Positions 15,664-26,070 of a stretch of DNA of 64,000 nucleotides are shown here, piece after piece. How positions within the stretch are numbered: position 1 is the stretch's first letter; each line of letters starts with the position of its first letter. Origin of the DNA: Anaerolineales bacterium (lineage in GTDB: Bacteria > Chloroflexota > Anaerolineae > Anaerolineales > Villigracilaceae); assembly GCA_020851785.1 (NCBI GenBank), contig JADZCC010000060.1, positions 1 to 64,000 on the forward strand, in the 5' to 3' direction. The notes under the pieces were generated by a model. The model worked only from the letters and a program-made list of their open reading frames with translations, was not told the origin of the DNA and ran no database searches. The position numbers and the translations under genes were made by a program.

Positions 15664-17505
15664 ATGAGTAATTTTCTAGAACGTCTTAAACACGGCCCGC
15701 TCTTAATTGACGGCGCCATGGGCACCATGCTCCATGCGCGCGGCGTGGGCTTTGACAAATGCTTCGACGAATTAAATCTCGCCAACCCTTCCGCCGTGGC
15801 GGAAGTGCACCGCGAATACATCGAAGCGGGCGCACAGGTGATTATCACCAACACCTTCGGCGCGAATCGCTATAAATTACGCAAGCACGGGCTGGCCAAC
15901 GAGTTGGTCAAGATCAACCAGGCGGGCGTGGAACTGGCCAAGCGCGTCGTCTCTGCTTCTTTCAAAGACGTGCTGATTGCCGGAGACGTGGGCCCGCTGG
16001 GGGTGAGAATCGCCCCGTTTGGTCGAGTCAAGCCGGAGGAAGCCCGAAGCGCATTCGCGGAACAAATTTCCGCGTTGGCCCAAGCCGGAGCGGATTTAAT
16101 CGTCATCGAAACCATGAGCGACCTCTACGAAATTCAAGAAGCCATCAAAGCCGCCAAAACCACGTCGGCTTTGCCGGTTGTGGCCACCATGACCTTCACC
16201 CGCGACGATGTGACTCTGCTCGGCGATAACCCCATCAAAGTGGCCCGCACCCTGCGCGACTCCGGCGCGGATGTGATTGGCGTCAACTGTTCCGGCGGGC
16301 CTTCGCAGTTGTTACGCATCCTCAAACAAATGAAGCAGGCCCACCCACATGGAAAATTTTGGGTCAAGCCCAACGCAGGCTGGCCCGAGCAGGTTAGCGG
16401 GCGCATTATGTACCCCGCCGACCCGGAATATTTTGGCGAATACGCCCTTTCATTAAGCGCGGCTGGCGCCAACGCAATGGGCGGGTGTTGCGGCACCACA
16501 CCCCAACACATTGCCGCAATGAAAAAAGCGCTGGAGGCTTCGCCCGCGCCGATGATTGAAATGCCCAGCGCGGAAATTGTGGAAGACCTGACCGCCCCCG
16601 ACGCAGAACCGCCCACCCAACTCGCTCAAAGATTGGCGGAACATAAATTCTCCATCTGTGTGGAGATGGACCCGCCGCGCGGCCTCTCGACCCATAAATT
16701 GATTGCGGGCGCTTCGCTCCTCGCTGAAGCGGGCGCAGACGTGATCAACGTGGCAGATTCGCCCATGGCGCGGATGCGGATGTCCGCCTGGGCCGTCTGC
16801 GATTTGGTGCAACGCAAGATTGGCGTGGAATCCACCATCCACTTCCCGACGCGCGGCCGCAATTTATTGCGCGTGCAAGGCGACTTGCTCGCCGCGCACG
16901 CGCTCGGCATTCGCAACGTCTTCGTCGTGATGGGCGACCCAACTTCGATTGGCGATTATCCCGAAGCGACCGACAACTACGACCTCGTGCCTTCCGGTTT
17001 AATCAAACTGATTAAGCAAGGCTTCAATATGGGGCTGGATCATTCCGGTACGAGCATTGGCCAGCCGACCAATTTCTTCGTGGGCGCGGCGCTCAACCTC
17101 TGCCCGCCAGACCTGGAAAATGAAATCAAAAACCTGCGCCGCAAAATCAAAGCTGGAGCGGACTTCTTTTTGACGCAACCCATTTACCAACCGCAGGACG
17201 GCCCAAAGTTAATTGAAGCCTACGAAGCCAAACATGGAAAATTGGAACAACCCATCCTGGCGGGCATTTTGCCGCTGGTGGGCGCGAAGCACGCCAACTT
17301 TTTGCACAACGAAGTCCCGGGCATTGTCATCCCTGAAGAAACCCGCCGCCGGATTGAAACGGCTGGCGAAAACGGCGTGAAAGTTGGCGTGGAATTAACC
17401 GTTGAGTTGGTGGAGCAAATCAAAGGCTGGGCCAGCGGCTTGTACATCATGCCGCAATTCCATAAATATGATATGGTTGCAGAAATTATTGAAGCGGTAA
17501 AATAG
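15664..17505 (+). CDS. Bifunctional homocysteine S-methyltransferase / 5,10-methylenetetrahydrofolate reductase
   Basis: The 613-residue protein fuses two enzymes. Residues 1-300 are a homocysteine methyltransferase (LLIDGAMGTMLHARG; zinc Cys residues in GVNCSGG and GGCCGTTPQHI). Residues ~325-613 are a MetF-type flavoprotein (FSICVEMDPPRG, VINVADSPMARMRMSAW, VFVVMGDPTS, FFLTQPIYQP). It can make methyl-THF and, in its N-terminal half, methylate homocysteine from another methyl donor. This architecture is known in Firmicutes and Chloroflexota. It probably supplies methyl-THF to MetH encoded 5 kb upstream. A GGAGAACC ATG start is clear. coaX follows after 4 bp. Confidence 0.95.
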   Translation: MSNFLERLKHGPLLIDGAMGTMLHARGVGFDKCFDELNLANPSAVAEVHREYIEAGAQVIITNTFGANRYKLRKHGLANELVKINQAGVELAKRVVSASFKDVLIAGDVGPLGVRIAPFGRVKPEEARSAFAEQISALAQAGADLIVIETMSDLYEIQEAIKAAKTTSALPVVATMTFTRDDVTLLGDNPIKVARTLRDSGADVIGVNCSGGPSQLLRILKQMKQAHPHGKFWVKPNAGWPEQVSGRIMYPADPEYFGEYALSLSAAGANAMGGCCGTTPQHIAAMKKALEASPAPMIEMPSAEIVEDLTAPDAEPPTQLAQRLAEHKFSICVEMDPPRGLSTHKLIAGASLLAEAGADVINVADSPMARMRMSAWAVCDLVQRKIGVESTIHFPTRGRNLLRVQGDLLAAHALGIRNVFVVMGDPTSIGDYPEATDNYDLVPSGLIKLIKQGFNMGLDHSGTSIGQPTNFFVGAALNLCPPDLENEIKNLRRKIKAGADFFLTQPIYQPQDGPKLIEAYEAKHGKLEQPILAGILPLVGAKHANFLHNEVPGIVIPEETRRRIETAGENGVKVGVELTVELVEQIKGWASGLYIMPQFHKYDMVAEIIEAVK

Positions 17506-17509
17506 AACC

Positions 17510-18274
17510 ATGCTCCTGACGATAGACATTGGCAACACCAACCTGACCCTCGGCCTGTATGACGGCGATCAACTGGGCGCACACTGGCGCCTGGCCACCG
17601 ACCACAACCGCATGCCCGACGAATACGGTTTGCAATTGCTCGGCTTGCTTCAAAACGCCAATCAATCCGTTCAGGGGATTAGCGGCATTGTTCTGGCTTC
17701 GGTCGTTCCGCCCTTAACCGGGCGCGTGGTTCAGGCTTGCCATGAATACTTAAAACAAAAGCCTTTGGTGGTGGAAGCCGGAATAAAAACCGGAGTCAAA
17801 GTTCGCTATGAAGACCCTAAAACCGTCGGCGCGGATCGCATCTGCGACGCGGCGGCGGTGATGAAACTCTACGGCGGCCCGGCCTGCGTGATTGATTTTG
17901 GAACCGCCACCACGTTCAACGCCATCACCAAAGACGGCGAATATTTGGGCGGGGCCATCACGGCCGGGGTCAACCTGGCCGCCGAAGCGCTCTATGCCCG
18001 CGCCGCCAAACTGCCCAACATTGAACTCCAAACGCCGCCCTCTGTGATTGGGCGCAACACCGTCCATGCCATGCAATCTGGTTTAATGTTTGGGTACGTG
18101 AGCATGATCGAGGGCATGGTGGCCAGGTTCAGGTCCGAACTGGGAAGCGAGATGAAAGTCATCGCCACCGGCGGGCTTTCAGAAACCATCGCCAAAGAAA
18201 CCAACGTCATTCAAATCATCGCGCCGTGGCTCACGCTCGACGGCTTACGCATCATCTGGGAACTCAATCAATAA
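17510..18274 (+). CDS. coaX: Type III pantothenate kinase
   Basis: The 254-residue cytoplasmic enzyme phosphorylates pantothenate in the first step of CoA synthesis. It shows the ASKHA fold motifs of CoaX: LLTIDIGNTNLTLGLYDG (phosphate 1), GADRICDAAAV, VIDFGTATTFNAI (phosphate 2), GGAITAGVNLAAEALYARAAKLP and VIATGGLSETIA. Length is normal. It has no visible ribosome site but starts 4 bp after the preceding stop, so it is probably translated by coupling. The stop codon directly abuts the ATG of the deacetylase gene. panC, for the same pathway, lies at 35416. Confidence 0.95.
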   Translation: MLLTIDIGNTNLTLGLYDGDQLGAHWRLATDHNRMPDEYGLQLLGLLQNANQSVQGISGIVLASVVPPLTGRVVQACHEYLKQKPLVVEAGIKTGVKVRYEDPKTVGADRICDAAAVMKLYGGPACVIDFGTATTFNAITKDGEYLGGAITAGVNLAAEALYARAAKLPNIELQTPPSVIGRNTVHAMQSGLMFGYVSMIEGMVARFRSELGSEMKVIATGGLSETIAKETNVIQIIAPWLTLDGLRIIWELNQ

Positions 18275-19243
18275 ATGAAAAAAATCAGCGCTTTTGTTTT
18301 GGGGATTTCTATTCTGCTGTCTGCTTGTAGCGCCGGGAATTTTGCCACGCCCAGCCCAACCCTCACTTTGACTTTAACGCCACTGCCGCCGACCGAAACG
18401 GCTACCGTTACGAACACCGCCACCATCACCCCAACCTTTACGCCCGCGCCCACCGCCACGCCCACCTGGGTTGTGCAGGGGCCGGGGCATGTGGTGGTGC
18501 CAATCCTTTTGTATCACTGGATCGAAGCCTCCAAAAACGACGGCCCCAATTACACCAGCCCGTATTACGTCAAACCCGAATTGTTTGAAGCGGAGATGAA
18601 ACTGCTCCACGATTGGGGCTACCAAACCATCAGCATCGAAATGTTGCTGGACGCGATTCAAAACGGCGCGGAACTTCCGCCGCGCCCCATGCTGATCACG
18701 CTGGACGATGGCCACGCGGACAATTACACCAACGCCTTTCCGATCATGCAAAAATACGGGTTCACCGGAACGCTCTATCTGGTTGGCAATTACGTCGGCG
18801 CAGATGGATATATGAACGTTGAACAAGCCAAAGAAATGCTCAACGCCGGTTGGGAAGTGGGCAGTCACACCATGAATCATTTGGACTTAAGCGCGTTGGA
18901 CCCGGAACGCCAACGCTATGAAATTGTTGAATCTAAAAAAGTTTTGGAAGAAAAACTCGGCGCCCCCGTCAAGACCATCGCCTATCCTTTTGGGTTAACT
19001 GGCGGCGCGATCAGCTACGTGCATTTTGCCGGATACATTGCGGGCATGGGCTTGGGCTTCACGCACGATCAGGGGGCGGGCAACATCTACACCCTGCAAC
19101 GCCGCGACGTTAAGGGAACGTATGACGTAAAGCAATTCGCCAGTTTTCTTCCCTGGCAAGGCGACCCAACCTTCCTGCCCACCGATACGCCCGCGCCCAC
19201 GGCCACGCCTTCGCGCACGCCCCGTCCCACCCAAACGCCGTAG
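18275..19243 (+). CDS. Polysaccharide deacetylase (NodB-domain) lipoprotein
   Basis: The 322-residue protein has a lipoprotein signal (ILLSAC, Cys at residue 16), a Thr/Pro stalk to about residue 60, a NodB domain ~70-290 and a second Thr/Pro tail. Motifs are PMLITLDDGHADNY (catalytic and metal Asp), GSHTMNHLDL (metal His pair) and TIAYPFG. It should remove N-acetyl groups from extracellular glycans, anchored outside the membrane by lipid. Its ATG is contiguous with the coaX stop. Its own stop abuts, base to base, the stop of the convergent gene at 19244; no terminator lies between. Confidence 0.9.
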   Translation: MKKISAFVLGISILLSACSAGNFATPSPTLTLTLTPLPPTETATVTNTATITPTFTPAPTATPTWVVQGPGHVVVPILLYHWIEASKNDGPNYTSPYYVKPELFEAEMKLLHDWGYQTISIEMLLDAIQNGAELPPRPMLITLDDGHADNYTNAFPIMQKYGFTGTLYLVGNYVGADGYMNVEQAKEMLNAGWEVGSHTMNHLDLSALDPERQRYEIVESKKVLEEKLGAPVKTIAYPFGLTGGAISYVHFAGYIAGMGLGFTHDQGAGNIYTLQRRDVKGTYDVKQFASFLPWQGDPTFLPTDTPAPTATPSRTPRPTQTP

Positions 19244-20944
19244 CTATTCTGAAAACAATTCGTAAAACGAAGCGGGCAAATCCGCCACGCGATAAATTCT
19301 CAGCGTGGAAACGTCCTTAATCACAATGCTTCGTTCTGGCGCAATGCCCAACGCATCCACAAAGCGTTGGGTGTTTGGCGTGCGCGGCGCAAACGCATCG
19401 TTGATCACCAAATAATCCGATTGCCGAATGCGCTCCAGGACCGAACCCATCTGCGGCTCTTCCATAAATAACGGATTCAAAAGAATCGTTTTGCCTTTGA
19501 AGAAATAAGAAAACGGGCCGCGCCCGCGAAACGCAAAAACCGTCAGCGCTTCCGCATCGGGCTTTTGATTGAGATACAACGCCGCCTGCTCAAACCCTTC
19601 GCCGTAATCCGAAGCGTACGAAGCCCCCAAAAGTTTTTCAGCGATGGGGTTATTGTACGTGTAGTAATAGGGATAATTAGACATGGCGCTAAAAATTTGA
19701 AAGAGGATTAACAGGGCCACGCCACTCACCCGGACCGAAAGCCGGTTCGCGGTTTCCCATTTCATTTCCGCCCACCCAAGCAGACCACACCAGCCCAGCG
19801 CGGCGATCAAATCCATGCTGACGTGACTGGCCATGATGTAATGCGGAGAGTTGCGTCCCTGCGCCAGGCTAAAGAGCAGAATAAACAGCGCCGCATTAAC
19901 CAGCAAATATAAAAACAAGCGTTTGAGCTTTGGCGAAACGGAGCTTTGGAAGCAGGCGACTCCGGCGAGGATTAACCCCAGCCAGGCCAGCGGCGTTTCC
20001 TTGATGAAGATTTGCGAGATAAACTTCTCCAGCGTGCCGTGCAGGGTGGCCAGACTAAACGTCGCCGGTTGTAATTCATGCGTCACCTGTAGGCGCGCGC
20101 CTTGAAACGCATAACTAAACGCGTTGCCATAGACTTCGTAGAGCATCTTCCCCGGCGCAACCCACATGCCCGGCCACAAGATGAAATAGGCGAACGCCAG
20201 TTGAATCAGCCAAAGCCCAAGAATCTTCAAATGCTCCAGCAGGGCAGTTTTGAAACTTGTCCGTCTGGCTTGTGCAAAAACAGCCAGGACCAGCATTAAC
20301 CCAACCACCGGAAACATGGCCATGGCGGAGGATTTGGTCAACTGCGCCAGAGCCGCCGAAACCGCCGAAATGAATAAATACATTCCCTTGCGTTCAAACT
20401 CCAAATAAGCCGCCAAGCCGAGGATGGAAGCGATGGTAAAGAACGCCACCAGCGCTTCGTGACTGAGCACGCGGGAATGTCCCAGAAAATACGGCGCGCT
20501 GGAAATTAACGCAACCGCCAGAAAGGCCTTTTCTGCGCCGATGAAAACCGTCAGCAGATAAAAGATGATCAGCGCGAAGAGAGCAATCAACGCAACCTGA
20601 AACAGGCGGCTCAGGTAGAGCAAATGCATCGGGTCGTGACCATGCGCGATTAAGAAAGGATCGAACTGCTCCTTATCCACATCAAAATAGCCCTGCCCCA
20701 AACCGCGATATTCCGGGAAATCCACCAAAAAGGCGGCAGTGATCTCAGACATGGTGGTCACGGCTGGATGATATTCATAAACCGTATTTTCCAACTCGCG
20801 TTGACCGAGCGCGTAATAATAATTTGCGCCCACCGAAAGCCAGAAAGGCTCGTCAATGGTGACGAAGGAATCCAGCGCGGCCAAACGCGGAATTAGCGTG
20901 AGCGCCAGTAAAAGCAAAACCAGAATTGTTTTACGAAACTGCAT
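19244..20944 (-). CDS. PMT/GT39-like membrane glycosyltransferase, copy 1 of a tandem pair
   Basis: The 566-residue protein has 11-12 membrane helices and a first-loop motif VTIDEPFWLSVGANYYYAL, with the Asp-Glu pair typical of PMT_2-type transferases. A lumenal segment near residue 260 reads LYEVYGNAFSYAFQGARL. The C-terminal ~130 residues form a soluble domain (GRGPFSYFFKGKTILLNPLF). It is a paralogue of the upstream gene at 20947, which ends 2 bp before it, so they are transcribed together leftward. Substrate unknown; a role in O-mannosylation or envelope glycan assembly is inferred. Confidence 0.82.
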   Translation of the reverse strand: MQFRKTILVLLLLALTLIPRLAALDSFVTIDEPFWLSVGANYYYALGQRELENTVYEYHPAVTTMSEITAAFLVDFPEYRGLGQGYFDVDKEQFDPFLIAHGHDPMHLLYLSRLFQVALIALFALIIFYLLTVFIGAEKAFLAVALISSAPYFLGHSRVLSHEALVAFFTIASILGLAAYLEFERKGMYLFISAVSAALAQLTKSSAMAMFPVVGLMLVLAVFAQARRTSFKTALLEHLKILGLWLIQLAFAYFILWPGMWVAPGKMLYEVYGNAFSYAFQGARLQVTHELQPATFSLATLHGTLEKFISQIFIKETPLAWLGLILAGVACFQSSVSPKLKRLFLYLLVNAALFILLFSLAQGRNSPHYIMASHVSMDLIAALGWCGLLGWAEMKWETANRLSVRVSGVALLILFQIFSAMSNYPYYYTYNNPIAEKLLGASYASDYGEGFEQAALYLNQKPDAEALTVFAFRGRGPFSYFFKGKTILLNPLFMEEPQMGSVLERIRQSDYLVINDAFAPRTPNTQRFVDALGIAPERSIVIKDVSTLRIYRVADLPASFYELFSE

Positions 20945-20946
20945 GT

Positions 20947-22617
20947 CTATTCGCCATAAAAACTTGCGGGGATGTCTGAAACGCGATAGATTGCCACGTC
21001 TGGCCGGCCGGCCAACTCAATCACCCGCTCTGGCGTCAACTGTTTCAGGAGCGGCAAGCGTTCCTCCAGGCCGGTGTAAACGACGAGATAGTTGGACTGC
21101 CGCAAACGTTCAATCAACTGCGCTTGATCGTCAAACAGGACGGGCGCAAACAACAAGGTCTTGCCCGGATAGTAATAGCTAAAGCTACGCCCAAAGTAAA
21201 CCAACGCGGTTTGATGTTCCGCATCTGGTTTTTGGGCGAGGTACGCGGCGGCCACTTCCATTTGTTCGCCATAATGAAAAGGCGCGGGGCGGCCGGGCAA
21301 AAGCGGATTGAGATACGTGAAAAAATATGGCGCGGTAAAGAGGAGCGGGTAGGCCTGCGCGAGGAATACAGCCGCAAATAAAAGCAATTGAGTTCGCGCC
21401 CGATTGGCCCAGCCAAAAGACCGCGCCAGCCAACGCAGGCCATAGGCCCAGCCCAAAGCCGCTGAAAATTCGATTCCATAATAAGCGGCGAGGATGTAAT
21501 GCGGCTGGTCGCGGCCTTGGACGGTTGCAAACATGCCGATACAGGCCAAAGCCTCCAAAAGCAGAAAGGCAATGAGGTATTTCGCCACAGCGGGGATGAC
21601 TTCCAGATTCTTTTGAAAGAGGAAAACCAGCGCCAGCAAAAAACCCAGCCAAGTAATGGGCGTTGTGCGCCAAACAAGCGAGGCGCTCAAATTCAGAAAG
21701 CCCGCGCCAACGGAAGCCAGGCTAAAGCGCGCAGGTTGTAGTTCGTGCGTGACGGAAAGCCGCGCCCCTTGAAAGGCATAACTAAAAGCATTGCCGTACA
21801 CTTCGTACAACATCTTTTCCGGCGCAACCCACATGCCGGGCCAGGCGATGAAATACGTCACGCCAAAGGCGACAATCCACCAGCCGTAGGTTTTGAGAAA
21901 AGCGCCAAGCGCAACGAAGGCCTTTTTATGAACGCGCCATTGGTTGAAAGCGGCGACTAAAACCATGATGGTAATCACCGGAAAGAGGACAATCGCTGAG
22001 GACTTGGTCAGGTTGGCCAGGGCGGCCGAAGCGGCCGAGAGAATCGCCAGAGCCGGCTGGGGCTTAGAAAAAAGGTGCGCGGCCATGGCGAGGACGGCGA
22101 TCAGGGAGAAGAGTCCCACCATGGATTCGTGATTCAATAAGCGCGATTGTCCAAATAAATAGGGCGCGAAGGAAGTCAGTAAAAGGACGGCGAGGGCGAT
22201 CCATTCGTCGAGCATGGAGCGCAGTAGCAGGAAGGCGACGAGGAACAAAAAGACGTTAAGTAAAAGTTGCAGGAGTCGCGCCCACCATAAAAGCGTTAAT
22301 GGGTTTTTGTTATGCTCAAGAAGATATGTGTCGAAAGAAGTTTTTTCCTGTTGAAAGTAGCCGTTCATCAGGCCGCGATATTCGGGGAAGTAGATCAGCA
22401 TGGCGGCGGCGCCGATCCACATGGTGGTGACGGCGGGATGATATTCGTACACGGTGTTTTCAAGTTCGCGGTGTGTAAGGGCGTAATAATAATTTGCGCC
22501 CACCACCAGCCAAAAAGGTTCGTCGGCGGCGGTGAATTTGGTTAATTCCGCCACGCGCGGCAGGAGCATGGCCACGAGGACCAGCGCGGCGACGAGAATG
22601 CGAATGCGTTGTTTCAT
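20947..22617 (-). CDS. PMT/GT39-like membrane glycosyltransferase, copy 2 of a tandem pair
   Basis: The ~556-residue protein has the same layout as its neighbour: FTAADEPFWLVVGANYYYAL first loop, about 11 helices, and the segment YEVYGNAFSYAFQGARL almost identical between the two. The start was set at 22617 (or the adjacent ATG, 22620) because a TATAAT box lies 6-9 nt upstream on the minus strand and the longer upstream extension is hydrophilic and without a ribosome site; the mRNA may be leaderless. It begins a two-gene operon of paralogues. Confidence 0.8.
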   Translation of the reverse strand: MKQRIRILVAALVLVAMLLPRVAELTKFTAADEPFWLVVGANYYYALTHRELENTVYEYHPAVTTMWIGAAAMLIYFPEYRGLMNGYFQQEKTSFDTYLLEHNKNPLTLLWWARLLQLLLNVFLFLVAFLLLRSMLDEWIALAVLLLTSFAPYLFGQSRLLNHESMVGLFSLIAVLAMAAHLFSKPQPALAILSAASAALANLTKSSAIVLFPVITIMVLVAAFNQWRVHKKAFVALGAFLKTYGWWIVAFGVTYFIAWPGMWVAPEKMLYEVYGNAFSYAFQGARLSVTHELQPARFSLASVGAGFLNLSASLVWRTTPITWLGFLLALVFLFQKNLEVIPAVAKYLIAFLLLEALACIGMFATVQGRDQPHYILAAYYGIEFSAALGWAYGLRWLARSFGWANRARTQLLLFAAVFLAQAYPLLFTAPYFFTYLNPLLPGRPAPFHYGEQMEVAAAYLAQKPDAEHQTALVYFGRSFSYYYPGKTLLFAPVLFDDQAQLIERLRQSNYLVVYTGLEERLPLLKQLTPERVIELAGRPDVAIYRVSDIPASFYGE

Positions 22618-22767
22618 CATCAAAAGATTATACCAAGCCGGAAAATTGCAGGCCTTGGGCGGCAAGGAGCGGAGTATATTTTCTCAAGCGGAAAATTAAA
22701 AAAGATTCTCAAGTACGTTTATTTTTCCATGCGCAATTCCACCCTAATGGCGTATTTCCATTATCGT

Positions 22768-22804
22768 AAACGCGCAAACAACCTAATTGGCTATTTGCGC
22801 GTTT
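22768..22804. repeat. Perfect 11-bp inverted repeat downstream of the PBP gene
   Basis: AAACGCGCAAA (22768-22778) and TTTGCGCGTTT (22794-22804) enclose 15 nt. It lies just past the 3' end of the leftward PBP gene and may end its transcript, although no T-run follows on that strand. Confidence 0.55.
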
Positions 22805-22848
22805 CTGATCTACATATTGCAATCAGGTCAAAGACTGTTCTACCCGCA

Positions 22849-25800
22849 TTATGGGGTTGAGGTTATGGTCGGCGTTTCACTGGGAAGGATCAGCGGCGTG
22901 GACGTGGGGGTGGGCGTTACGATAACCTGCGTTGCGGTGGGCGTGGGGCTGGGCGTTTCGGATGGCAGAATCAGCGTGGGAGTGGGCGTGGGCGTGTTGG
23001 GGAGTGGCAGGTCGAGGTTAAGGCTGACGCGTTTTTCAATCTCCGTTTTATTGCCGTATAAAGTAAGGCGCAAGGTCACAATGCCGTTGGGCAGACTGCT
23101 TACATTCCAGGTATAGAATGTGCCGTCTTTGACTTGAGCGTCGCTTTCAGCGAGGGTCGTCCAATTGTTGGGGTCTGCGCCCGCGCCAAATTCCAGCTTC
23201 CAACTTTTGAATTCGCCGCTGGCGGAAGCCGAGCCTTTGATCTCTAAAGTGGGCGCGGTGACGACCTGACCGTCGTTGAGTTTAATTTCGAGAATCGGTT
23301 GCGGGTCGCCGCTCTGACATTCGCGGTCTGGGGCAAAGTAGGGATGCTGTGGCAGTCCATGCTGGTCGAGCCAGTCACGCCCGCCGCCGCTGGTCAGCCA
23401 ATCGCGCGCCCACTTGTCGGTGACGTCCAAGACTTTTTCTTCTTCGCTGGGCCCTTTGCAAAACTCAGAGGCTTCGTAGCCGGTCCACAAATCAATTTTG
23501 ATGCGGCGCACAAGGTCGCGGCCGCGCGGGAGCGGCGGTTGGTCGGCGGCAAAGACTTCGGTGTATTGTTGGCCGCATTCGTTGGCTGGTTCCGCACCGG
23601 ATAATTTGCACACAACTGTATCCACGATTCCGGCTGGGCGGTTGAACGGCGTGGGCGCGCCGTTGGTGAGGTAAGGCACGGCGTATTCCATAAATTGCGA
23701 CCAGATTGGCGCGGCGCCGGTGAGGCCGGATGAATTAAGCATGGGCGTGTAATCGGCATTGCCCACCCACACGCCGGTGACGAGGTCGGGCGTGTAGCCC
23801 ATCGTCCAGTTGTCGCGGATGTCGTTGGTGGTGCCGGTTTTGGCGGCCACGGGAAAGGAAAGGTTGAGCAGGGAGTTTGGGCCGAACATCCATGCGCGGG
23901 CGTTGTTGTCCGAAAGGATGGATGAAATCAAATAGGCATGTTCCGGGCGGATGACTTGTTGGCCGGGCTGGGGTTTGTATTCGTAGATTAAGTTACCGGC
24001 GTAATCGGTAATTTTTAGGATCGAGACAGGCGGCATTCTTTGGCCGCCGTTGGCGAAGACGGAATAGGCGGAGGTCATGTCCAACAAACTGACTTCGCCG
24101 CCGCCCAAAGTGAGCGAGAGGCCGTAGTCGTTTCTATTTAAGGAAGTGATGCCCAACTTTTGGGCCATGCCAATCAGGCCTTCTTTTTCCGGCGTGTTGG
24201 GATCGTCGTAAATGCCCACAAATTCCAGGGCTTTCACGGCGGGGATATTAAATGAGTTGGAAAGGGCCACGCGCGCAGTGACTGCGCCGTGAAATTTGCC
24301 GTCGTAGTTTCTTGGCTCATACGGCGGGTTGGCGCCATCGGGAAATTGAGTCGGCACGTCCCAAATCAACGTAGCGGGCGTCCAGCCTTTTTCAAACGCG
24401 GCGACATAGGTAAAGGGCTTAATGGAAGAACCCGGCTGGCGCGTTGGGCTGGTGGCCATGTTGATTTGCCCGGCGATCGCGTTGTTATTAAAATCCGGCG
24501 AGCCAACCATGGACAAAATTTCGCCGGTGGCCGGGCGAATGGCCACCAACGCGCCGTTATGCGTGTTGTTATCCGCCAGAGCCGCAACTTGATCCGTGAC
24601 TAATTGCTGGGCTTTGTCCTGTAAAACCGGGTCGAGCGTGGTGTAGACGATAAAGCCGGAGCGATAAATCGTTTGCGCATCATATTGGGCTTCCAACTGT
24701 TCGCGGATGAAGTTCACCCAATGCGGATATTTTGAATCGAAGGCCAGCGGTTTAAATGGATAGACCTTCATCTCATCCGCCGCTTGGACTGCATCCTGCG
24801 GGCCCACGCAAACCGGCGTGGGGCTGGTACTCACCTGAATACAGCCCTGTTCGCTACTGGCTGTAAACATAAGGACCAGCACCTGTTGCTGGCGAAGTAG
24901 GGTCGCTTCGGGATTCGTATAAATGTCATACACCGCTGGGGATTGCGGCAAGCCAGCCAGAAAGGAGGCTTCGGAGAGCGTCAGGTCTTTGGCGGATTTG
25001 CCAAAGTAGGTTTCGGCGGCGGCTTCTGCGCCGTAGGCCAGGTTGCCGTAATAAATTTCGTTGAGGTACAACTCCAGGATTTCATCTTTGCTATAGCGGC
25101 GCGTAATTTCAGCGGCCAGGATGATCTCGCGGGCCTTGCGCGTATAGGTGCGCTCCACGCGCTCTTCGGGCGCCAGCAGTAAAGCCCGCGCCAACTGTTG
25201 CGTAATGGTGGAAGCGCCGCCGCCCTGCCCGTCGGTGCGATAGTTTTCCCACAGCGCGCGGAACATGGCCATCAGGTCAAAGCCCGGGTTGGTGTAAAAG
25301 TCCTGGTCTTCGGTGGCAATCGTCGCCGCGATGAGGTACGGCGACATCTCTTCAATGGGGATGTAGTTTCGTCTTCCGGCGCTGGGGTCTAAAATCTCAT
25401 AGAGCAATTGCCCGTTACGGTCGAGGATGCGCGTGGTTTCAAATTGGGAAGTCCGCGCGCGCAGGTCGCCAATTTCCGGCAGGGTGCTGGCGATCTTGTA
25501 GTATTCATACATGCCGTAGGATGCGGCGCACAGGCCAACGACCAAAACCACAAACGCGGAAAGAATTAATCCGCGCAATAAACAACCCGCGCGACTCTTC
25601 CAATTGAAATTTCTAAAATTAAAACGATTGGGCGTGTGCGGAGCGGGCGGCGGCGGGGCAGGAGTTCGACGCGAGGCTGGCTCGTAGGCCGCGCGCGTGA
25701 CGCGCGTGCCTTCCACGTCGGTTTCGTCCACGCGGCGCGGAAGCGGCATGTTGTCTGCGTCCAGTCGGGGGCGGTAATGCTTGGCGGTGGTTGCGGCGGG

Positions 25801-25893
25801 CGGCCCAACCGGGCGCGGCTGATAGTTTCCCTGAGTTTCTTCTTCCGAGCGAAGCAGGCGGCGGCGTCTTTCGTTATCTTCTTCGGTGGGCAT
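22849..25893 (-). CDS. Class A penicillin-binding protein (transglycosylase/transpeptidase)
   Basis: The 1014-residue protein builds peptidoglycan. It has an Arg/Pro-rich cytoplasmic tail 1-100, one membrane helix ~105-130, GT51 domain ~160-340 ([15 protein letters not shown] with catalytic Glu; [16 protein letters not shown]), transpeptidase ~440-740 (active Ser in [40 protein letters not shown]), then a beta-rich domain ~870-960. The last ~55 residues are a Thr/Pro-rich tail containing LILPSETP twice. A purine-rich GAGAGAGAAG precedes the ATG. It is longer than Escherichia PBP1A. The tail is unusual for PBPs but matches the Thr/Pro stalks of other exported proteins here. Confidence 0.94.
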   Translation of the reverse strand: MPTEEDNERRRRLLRSEEETQGNYQPRPVGPPAATTAKHYRPRLDADNMPLPRRVDETDVEGTRVTRAAYEPASRRTPAPPPPAPHTPNRFNFRNFNWKSRAGCLLRGLILSAFVVLVVGLCAASYGMYEYYKIASTLPEIGDLRARTSQFETTRILDRNGQLLYEILDPSAGRRNYIPIEEMSPYLIAATIATEDQDFYTNPGFDLMAMFRALWENYRTDGQGGGASTITQQLARALLLAPEERVERTYTRKAREIILAAEITRRYSKDEILELYLNEIYYGNLAYGAEAAAETYFGKSAKDLTLSEASFLAGLPQSPAVYDIYTNPEATLLRQQQVLVLMFTASSEQGCIQVSTSPTPVCVGPQDAVQAADEMKVYPFKPLAFDSKYPHWVNFIREQLEAQYDAQTIYRSGFIVYTTLDPVLQDKAQQLVTDQVAALADNNTHNGALVAIRPATGEILSMVGSPDFNNNAIAGQINMATSPTRQPGSSIKPFTYVAAFEKGWTPATLIWDVPTQFPDGANPPYEPRNYDGKFHGAVTARVALSNSFNIPAVKALEFVGIYDDPNTPEKEGLIGMAQKLGITSLNRNDYGLSLTLGGGEVSLLDMTSAYSVFANGGQRMPPVSILKITDYAGNLIYEYKPQPGQQVIRPEHAYLISSILSDNNARAWMFGPNSLLNLSFPVAAKTGTTNDIRDNWTMGYTPDLVTGVWVGNADYTPMLNSSGLTGAAPIWSQFMEYAVPYLTNGAPTPFNRPAGIVDTVVCKLSGAEPANECGQQYTEVFAADQPPLPRGRDLVRRIKIDLWTGYEASEFCKGPSEEEKVLDVTDKWARDWLTSGGGRDWLDQHGLPQHPYFAPDRECQSGDPQPILEIKLNDGQVVTAPTLEIKGSASASGEFKSWKLEFGAGADPNNWTTLAESDAQVKDGTFYTWNVSSLPNGIVTLRLTLYGNKTEIEKRVSLNLDLPLPNTPTPTPTLILPSETPSPTPTATQVIVTPTPTSTPLILPSETPTITSTP

Positions 25894-26070
25894 CTTCTCT
25901 CTCTTTATGGCAATCCACGATAAGTTGTCCGTTATCCAACATTATCCATAATCAGCAGGAGTTACACAAAACCCCAAGACCAAGCCGCGAATTTCACTCA
26001 TTCATACGAATTGTTTTTACAAATTAGCGAAATTTGCGTAATTCGCGGCAAAAGATTTTGATCTGCGTAA

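Noticed and set aside
22787..23116. Rightward frame rich in Val-Gly repeats
   Set aside because: It is the antisense image of the Thr/Pro-rich PBP tail.
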